64,000 nucleotides of DNA, taken from positions 1 to 64,000 of the forward strand of contig CAZYGK010000005.1 in the NCBI GenBank assembly GCA_964647355.1. Reading direction: 5' to 3'. Of the stretch, positions 60,340 through 64,000 are shown one piece after another. Both the position numbers and the translations under genes were made by a program. Source of the stretch: SZUA-430 sp964647355 (GTDB lineage Bacteria > Pseudomonadota > Alphaproteobacteria > Micropepsales > Micropepsaceae). The notes below the pieces were generated by a model, which was not told the origin of the DNA, did no database searches, and saw only the letters and a program-made list of their open reading frames with translations. Positions within the stretch are counted from its first letter, which is position 1. The number at the start of each line of letters is the position of its first letter.

Positions 60340-61272
60340 TCATTCCCAACCGGTCGTTGCGGCGCCCGCCGGGACCGCCTGCGACCGTCCGGCGTGTAGG
60401 GGTGGCATGTAGAGGAGCAGGCAGGACGCAACAAAGATCGAAGAGTACGTGCCGATCACGATGCCCCAGAGGATCGCTGCGGCGAAGCCAAACATTGCGC
60501 TGCCGCCAAGTATGAGAAGGGGGAGAACGGACAGAGCCGTTGCAAAGCTCGTCAGGAAGGTCCGCCCGAGCGTTTGGTTGGTCGACAGGTTGATGAGGTT
60601 GCCGAGGTCCATCTTCTTGTGCTTTCGCCGGTTCTCTCGTATGCGGTCGAAGATCACAACGGTGTCGTTGATCGAGTAGCCGGCGAGGAGCAACAGGGCC
60701 GCAATCGATGTGGGGTTAAAGTCGAGCTGAAAAAGCGAGAACAAGCCAACAGCCATAAGAACGTCGTGACCGGTGGCCATCAGTGCGGCAACACCAAATT
60801 GCCATTCGAACCGAAAGGCTACGTAGGTGGCGATCACGAGAACCGCCAACAATGTCGCAATGACGCCGCTCTGAAACAACTCGCCGGATACTTTCGGGCC
60901 TACTGCCTCTACACGGTCGATCGTGAAGCCCGCGCCTAAGCCGCTCTTAATAGTGTTCGCCACCACCTGCTCGTGCCCCTCGGTCTTAGCAGATGGTTGC
61001 ACACGGATGAGGACCGCGTTGTCGGCGCCAAAATGTTGGATCGCAACCTCTCCGAACCCGAGCGTGTTGACTGAATCGCGCAGCCGGCCAATGTCGATCG
61101 GTTTTTCATGCCGGGCTTCGATGATGACGCCGCCGGTGAAGTCGATACCGAGGTTCAGTCCCTGCAACCAAAGGGACAAGACTGTTACAACGATTAGCGC
61201 CCCATCGATCGCAAATGCGACGAGCCGGTGAGCGACGAAGTCGATATTCGTGTCGTCTGGTATCAGTTTCAT
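60340..61272 (-). CDS. secF: SecF protein-export subunit, without SecD
   Basis: 310 residues. Six membrane spans with the first periplasmic loop (GLNLGIDFTGGVIIEARH). The core RND-like motifs are AATYVAFRFEWQFG-like, LLLAGYSINDTVVIFDRIREN and LILGGSAMFGFAAAILWGI. SecF assists SecYEG-dependent export using the proton gradient. Normally secD precedes it; here a lipoprotein gene on the other strand is next. It is 54 bp upstream of otsB on the same strand. It is probably an extra copy. Confidence 0.93.
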   Translation of the reverse strand: MKLIPDDTNIDFVAHRLVAFAIDGALIVVTVLSLWLQGLNLGIDFTGGVIIEARHEKPIDIGRLRDSVNTLGFGEVAIQHFGADNAVLIRVQPSAKTEGHEQVVANTIKSGLGAGFTIDRVEAVGPKVSGELFQSGVIATLLAVLVIATYVAFRFEWQFGVAALMATGHDVLMAVGLFSLFQLDFNPTSIAALLLLAGYSINDTVVIFDRIRENRRKHKKMDLGNLINLSTNQTLGRTFLTSFATALSVLPLLILGGSAMFGFAAAILWGIVIGTYSSIFVASCLLLYMPPLHAGRSQAVPAGAATTGWE

Positions 61273-61518
61273 TAGCCCGCCAACTCTCGTCCGGACGGAT
61301 CACGTTGTCGTCCATGAGGCGATGAGCGGCTAACTGAATGCGGCAGTCCCTGCTGTCAACGATAGGCGTATCGATCGGCGGTTGACTGTTAACATCCTAG
61401 AACCGCGCGCTGAGTGTTCGTTTAGGTTTCTGAACCGGAGGCGCCAAACAGCGCGTATTCAATTTGCGAGCTCGTGCAGCCTGCGTTACCGGGTCGCTTG
61501 GTAGAGGGAGATGCACTG

Positions 61519-61794
61519 ATGACGCAACGTCGCCATTGTTCACGGGTTAGCGTGCTAGTGCTCGCTGCGGGACTGGTAACTTCCTGCGAGGAAGAGCCGG
61601 CTAGTTCCTACTTTGGAACTGCGCCACCGGAAAGCCCCGCTGTGGAGGTCCAGCGCCCGCAGACTGACTCCACGTGCCCTGCATACTACTACTACAACTT
61701 CAACTCCGAGCGGACGGCCGACAGCGAATACTGTGCGCGAATCCTCGCAAGATGCATGGGACCCAATGGGCGGCCGCGCGACAACTGCATTTGA
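61519..61794 (+). CDS. small lipoprotein, unknown
   Basis: 91 residues from the ATG at 61519 (GAGGGAG upstream). A lipoprotein signal ends at LVTSC. The mature part is rich in Pro, Ser, Tyr and Cys (five Cys), including a four-Tyr run, with CPAYYYYNF and SEYCARILARCMGPNGRPRD. No family recognised. It lies alone between two minus-strand genes. Secretion and disulfides are likely. Confidence 0.6.
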   Translation: MTQRRHCSRVSVLVLAAGLVTSCEEEPASSYFGTAPPESPAVEVQRPQTDSTCPAYYYYNFNSERTADSEYCARILARCMGPNGRPRDNCI

Positions 61795-61833
61795 AGACCT
61801 GTTGTACCATGCGTTCGGTCCGCCAGCTCAAAG

Positions 61834-63282
61834 CTATCTCTCAGGGTCGTGCGAGAGTGGCGCGGCGACGCTCTCGAGCGGCAGGCGGGCAGCGGACACC
61901 CCCCAAATGGCTTGCACGAATGCCGCGAATATCATCAGGCTGCCGCCCAATACGTAGCCCCACATAATCATGGTGCGTTCGCCGGACTCGATGAGTGCGC
62001 CGAAGAGTATTGGCCCGATGATGCCTCCAAGTGCTGTGCCTAGCGCGTAGAAGATCGCAATGCTCATCGCACGCATTTCGAGCGGAAACGTCTCGCCGAC
62101 AGTAAGGTACGCTGCGCTGGCTGCTGCTGAAGCGAAAAAGAAGACGATCATCCAGGCGATGGTTTGGGTTTCGGCTGTCAAATGTCCAAGATGGAAGAGG
62201 TACCCGGTGGCGACAAGCAAAATGCCCGCAAGCCCGTATGTGCCTGCGATCATGCGGCGGCGCCCGATTGTGTCGAACCATCGTCCGAGGAGAAGCGGGC
62301 CCAAGAAATTGCCCGCAGCAAACGGAAAGATGAACAAGCCGACATCTTCCGTAGGGATCGAGTAGAACTTCGTGAGTATGAGCGCATAAGTGAAAAATAT
62401 GGCGTTGTAACAAAACGCCTGGCTAGCCATCAGTGTGAGGCCGACGAACGTTCTCCGTGGATAGACGCGAAACAGCGTCGTGACGACCTCGACGACAGGC
62501 GTGCCAGACCGGCTCTTGAGGCGAAGTGCCGGCAAGGTGTCCGAACGAGGAAGCTTGCACTGGTGCTCTCGCTCCACCTCCGCCTCGATTTCGCTCACGA
62601 TCAGTTCGGCTTCGGCCAACCTGCCGTGGGTCATCAACCAGCGCGGACTTTCCGGGATGAAGCGGCGCAGGTAGATGATCACGATGCCTATTAGTCCCCC
62701 GAGAACGAATGCGACGCGCCAGCCGACGTGGGCAGCAAAGATCGTGGGGTCGAGCACGATCAGGGACCCGAGCGCGCCCAGCGCTCCGCCGACCCAGAAG
62801 CTCCCGTTGATGATTAGGTCCGTGGCGCCTCGGTGTCGCGCCGGAATGAGCTCCTGGATTGCGGAGTTGATAGCCGCATACTCGCCGCCGATACCGGCGC
62901 CCGTGATAAAGCGCAGAAGCGCGAACGACCAGAAGTCCCAAGCAAGGCCGGAGAGCACCGTCGCGATCAAGTAGACGGCCACAGTGATCGTGAACAGCCG
63001 CTTGCGGCCGAGCCGATCGGTCAGGAAACCGAACAAGACCGCGCCGCAAATGGCGCCAGCGATGTAAGCACTCGCTGTTAGTCCAATTTGAGTTTCGCTG
63101 AGGTTCAAGCCTTCGGGGCGCGCGATAGCCGCGGACAAGGAGCCGACGAGCGTCACCTCGAGCCCGTCGAGGATCCAGGTGACACCCAGCGCAACCACAA
63201 CGAGCCAATGAAATCGGCTCCACGGCAACCGGTCGAGCCGCGCGGGGATCGTAGTGGAGAAGCTCGTGGTCTGATCTGTCAT
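61834..63282 (-). CDS. MFS transporter, aromatic acid/sugar type
   Basis: 482 residues from the ATG at 63282; the frame runs to 63558 but has no start signal there. Twelve membrane spans. The family motif GFLTDRLGRKRLF (loop 2-3) and the RFITGAGIGGEYAAINSAIQELIPARHRG segment match the sugar-porter/AAHS branch. A central cytoplasmic loop of about 70 residues (RLAEAELIVSEIEAEVEREH) and GRWFDTIGRRRMI follow. Substrate unknown, perhaps an aromatic acid or a sugar. Confidence 0.88.
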   Translation of the reverse strand: MTDQTTSFSTTIPARLDRLPWSRFHWLVVVALGVTWILDGLEVTLVGSLSAAIARPEGLNLSETQIGLTASAYIAGAICGAVLFGFLTDRLGRKRLFTITVAVYLIATVLSGLAWDFWSFALLRFITGAGIGGEYAAINSAIQELIPARHRGATDLIINGSFWVGGALGALGSLIVLDPTIFAAHVGWRVAFVLGGLIGIVIIYLRRFIPESPRWLMTHGRLAEAELIVSEIEAEVEREHQCKLPRSDTLPALRLKSRSGTPVVEVVTTLFRVYPRRTFVGLTLMASQAFCYNAIFFTYALILTKFYSIPTEDVGLFIFPFAAGNFLGPLLLGRWFDTIGRRRMIAGTYGLAGILLVATGYLFHLGHLTAETQTIAWMIVFFFASAAASAAYLTVGETFPLEMRAMSIAIFYALGTALGGIIGPILFGALIESGERTMIMWGYVLGGSLMIFAAFVQAIWGVSAARLPLESVAAPLSHDPER

Positions 63283-63512
63283 TGGATACTCGGTCGTCGC
63301 TCGCGTGGTTCCGACGCTGTAGCTCAACTGCACCGAGAAGCGGTGTGCCGCGTGTGCGCGGACCGCAGTTTCGCAAGTCGCGCGCAACGATTGTCGCAGG
63401 CCATGAACAGAGCGGCGCGTCGATGTTTCGGAAGCTGAACAGACTTGATCGATGCCACGCGAAGCTAATTGCGGATCGACGATAAGGCCGATAGTGGAAC
63501 ACTTAACAAGCC

Positions 63513-64000
63513 ATGCTGATGAACCATCTCCTCTCCAAGCTGCGAGCGTTGCTTGCACCGCTTAAGAACCCGCAGTTCGCCAAGCGTGCCGCCGTCTATG
63601 GCGTTCTCGTCGCGGCCGCTTTTGCGCTGCTTGTGATGCTGGTGTCGCCACTGGTAGCGGGCCTCGTCGAGGAGTGGGAGCGAAGCGACGCTACAATTCG
63701 GGCGCGGACTATCAACGAGTCAGTGCGCGATCAGGTGGCCGCGCTGCTTCGAGATCCCGCCTCCCAGGACGACTTCCAACTCAATGCGCTGTTTAGTCGC
63801 TTGACGGGCGACAAGCGGTTGGCAGCTATCGCGGTGTGCAGCCGCAGCGGCACGTTTCGCGTTGCCACCGAAGAGTTTCCGCCGGGCCTGACTTGCGAGG
63901 GCATCGAACAGAGCGACGAGGAAACGACCGCCTTTTTAGAGCTCGGCGGAAGCTCGTTGCTCGTGTCCGCGTTTCCGCTCACGCCATCGGAAGCGGGCCA
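63513..64000 (+). CDS. N-terminus of a membrane protein with extracytoplasmic sensor domain (partial)
   Basis: At least 162 residues, running off the window. One membrane span (VYGVLVAAAFALLVMLVSPL) follows a basic start, then a periplasmic region with a helix (SVRDQVAALLRDPASQ) and beta strands (LAAIAVCSRSGTFRVATEEF, two Cys). This resembles the N-terminal part of some long alphaproteobacterial trehalose-6-phosphate synthases. With otsB nearby an OtsA role is plausible, but a histidine kinase or other receptor is equally possible without the C-terminus. Confidence 0.5.
   Translation, partial: MLMNHLLSKLRALLAPLKNPQFAKRAAVYGVLVAAAFALLVMLVSPLVAGLVEEWERSDATIRARTINESVRDQVAALLRDPASQDDFQLNALFSRLTGDKRLAAIAVCSRSGTFRVATEEFPPGLTCEGIEQSDEETTAFLELGGSSLLVSAFPLTPSEAG

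Overview
The window is high-GC DNA with dense, mostly operonic coding on both strands. The gene set points to an alphaproteobacterium of the CtrA-type cell-cycle lineage (Rhizobiales/Caulobacterales grade). Markers include a CpdR-like single-domain response regulator next to an N-formylglutamate amidohydrolase and tRNA-Val(GAC), the nucleoid protein GapR (DUF2312) behind DUF1244, pyruvate kinase with DUF1036, the GlcDEF glycolate oxidase and the YfhM-type alpha-2-macroglobulin/PBP1C pair. The genus cannot be fixed from this sequence alone.

Layout. 0-12.3 kb is mostly housekeeping: SCP2 protein, lysophospholipase, histidinol-phosphatase, XRE regulator, BipA, an integral-membrane histidine kinase, carbonic anhydrase with a SulP transporter, a GT4 glycosyltransferase, a GNAT enzyme, an amidohydrolase and CpdR. 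12.4-18.3 kb is an accessory stretch: a secreted HExxH protein, tRNA-Val, a 2OG-Fe(II) oxygenase whose frame is fused to an upstream HGG-type gene through a palindromic repeat, a palindrome-rich intergenic region, two divergent membrane proteins of unknown function and a HigBA toxin-antitoxin with an 18-bp operator. 18.3-31 kb is envelope-centred: DadA, a lipoprotein trypsin-like protease, a YcbB-type L,D-transpeptidase, A2M, PbpC and an LprI-like protein. 31-35.5 kb holds an MFS pump, two tandem LuxR-type solos and a lytic transglycosylase.

35.6-49.7 kb is metabolic. It carries rpmJ, glcDEF, pyruvate kinase, glycerate 2-kinase, a second amidohydrolase, DUF1244, gapR, a cyclase-family hydrolase and an OPT transporter. 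Glycolate oxidase, glycerate kinase and pyruvate kinase are successive parts of the glycolate-to-pyruvate route. 49.7-54.2 kb has a frameshifted PepF-like peptidase, a glycine-zipper protein, a PadR/membrane-protein operon and a divergent CPBP protease. 54.5-64 kb is a stress block: CaCA exchanger, universal stress protein, NhaA, GH15 hydrolase, OtsB, an orphan SecF, a lipoprotein, an MFS carrier and, cut by the window end, a membrane sensor-domain protein that may be the start of an OtsA.

The most unusual items are these. A 533-bp unit at 45775-46307 is bounded by roughly 65-bp inverted repeats and carries a frameshifted DUF559 nuclease gene. At least five other long palindromic repeats sit between genes, one of which opens a 615-nt read-through between two genes. 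A secreted-protein gene at 40496-41026 is broken by a single in-frame TAG. A PepF gene carries two one-base frameshifts. The divergent membrane-protein pair at 15.5-17.6 kb, one member with a phage-tail-like C-terminus, is flanked by operator-like palindromes and a toxin-antitoxin.
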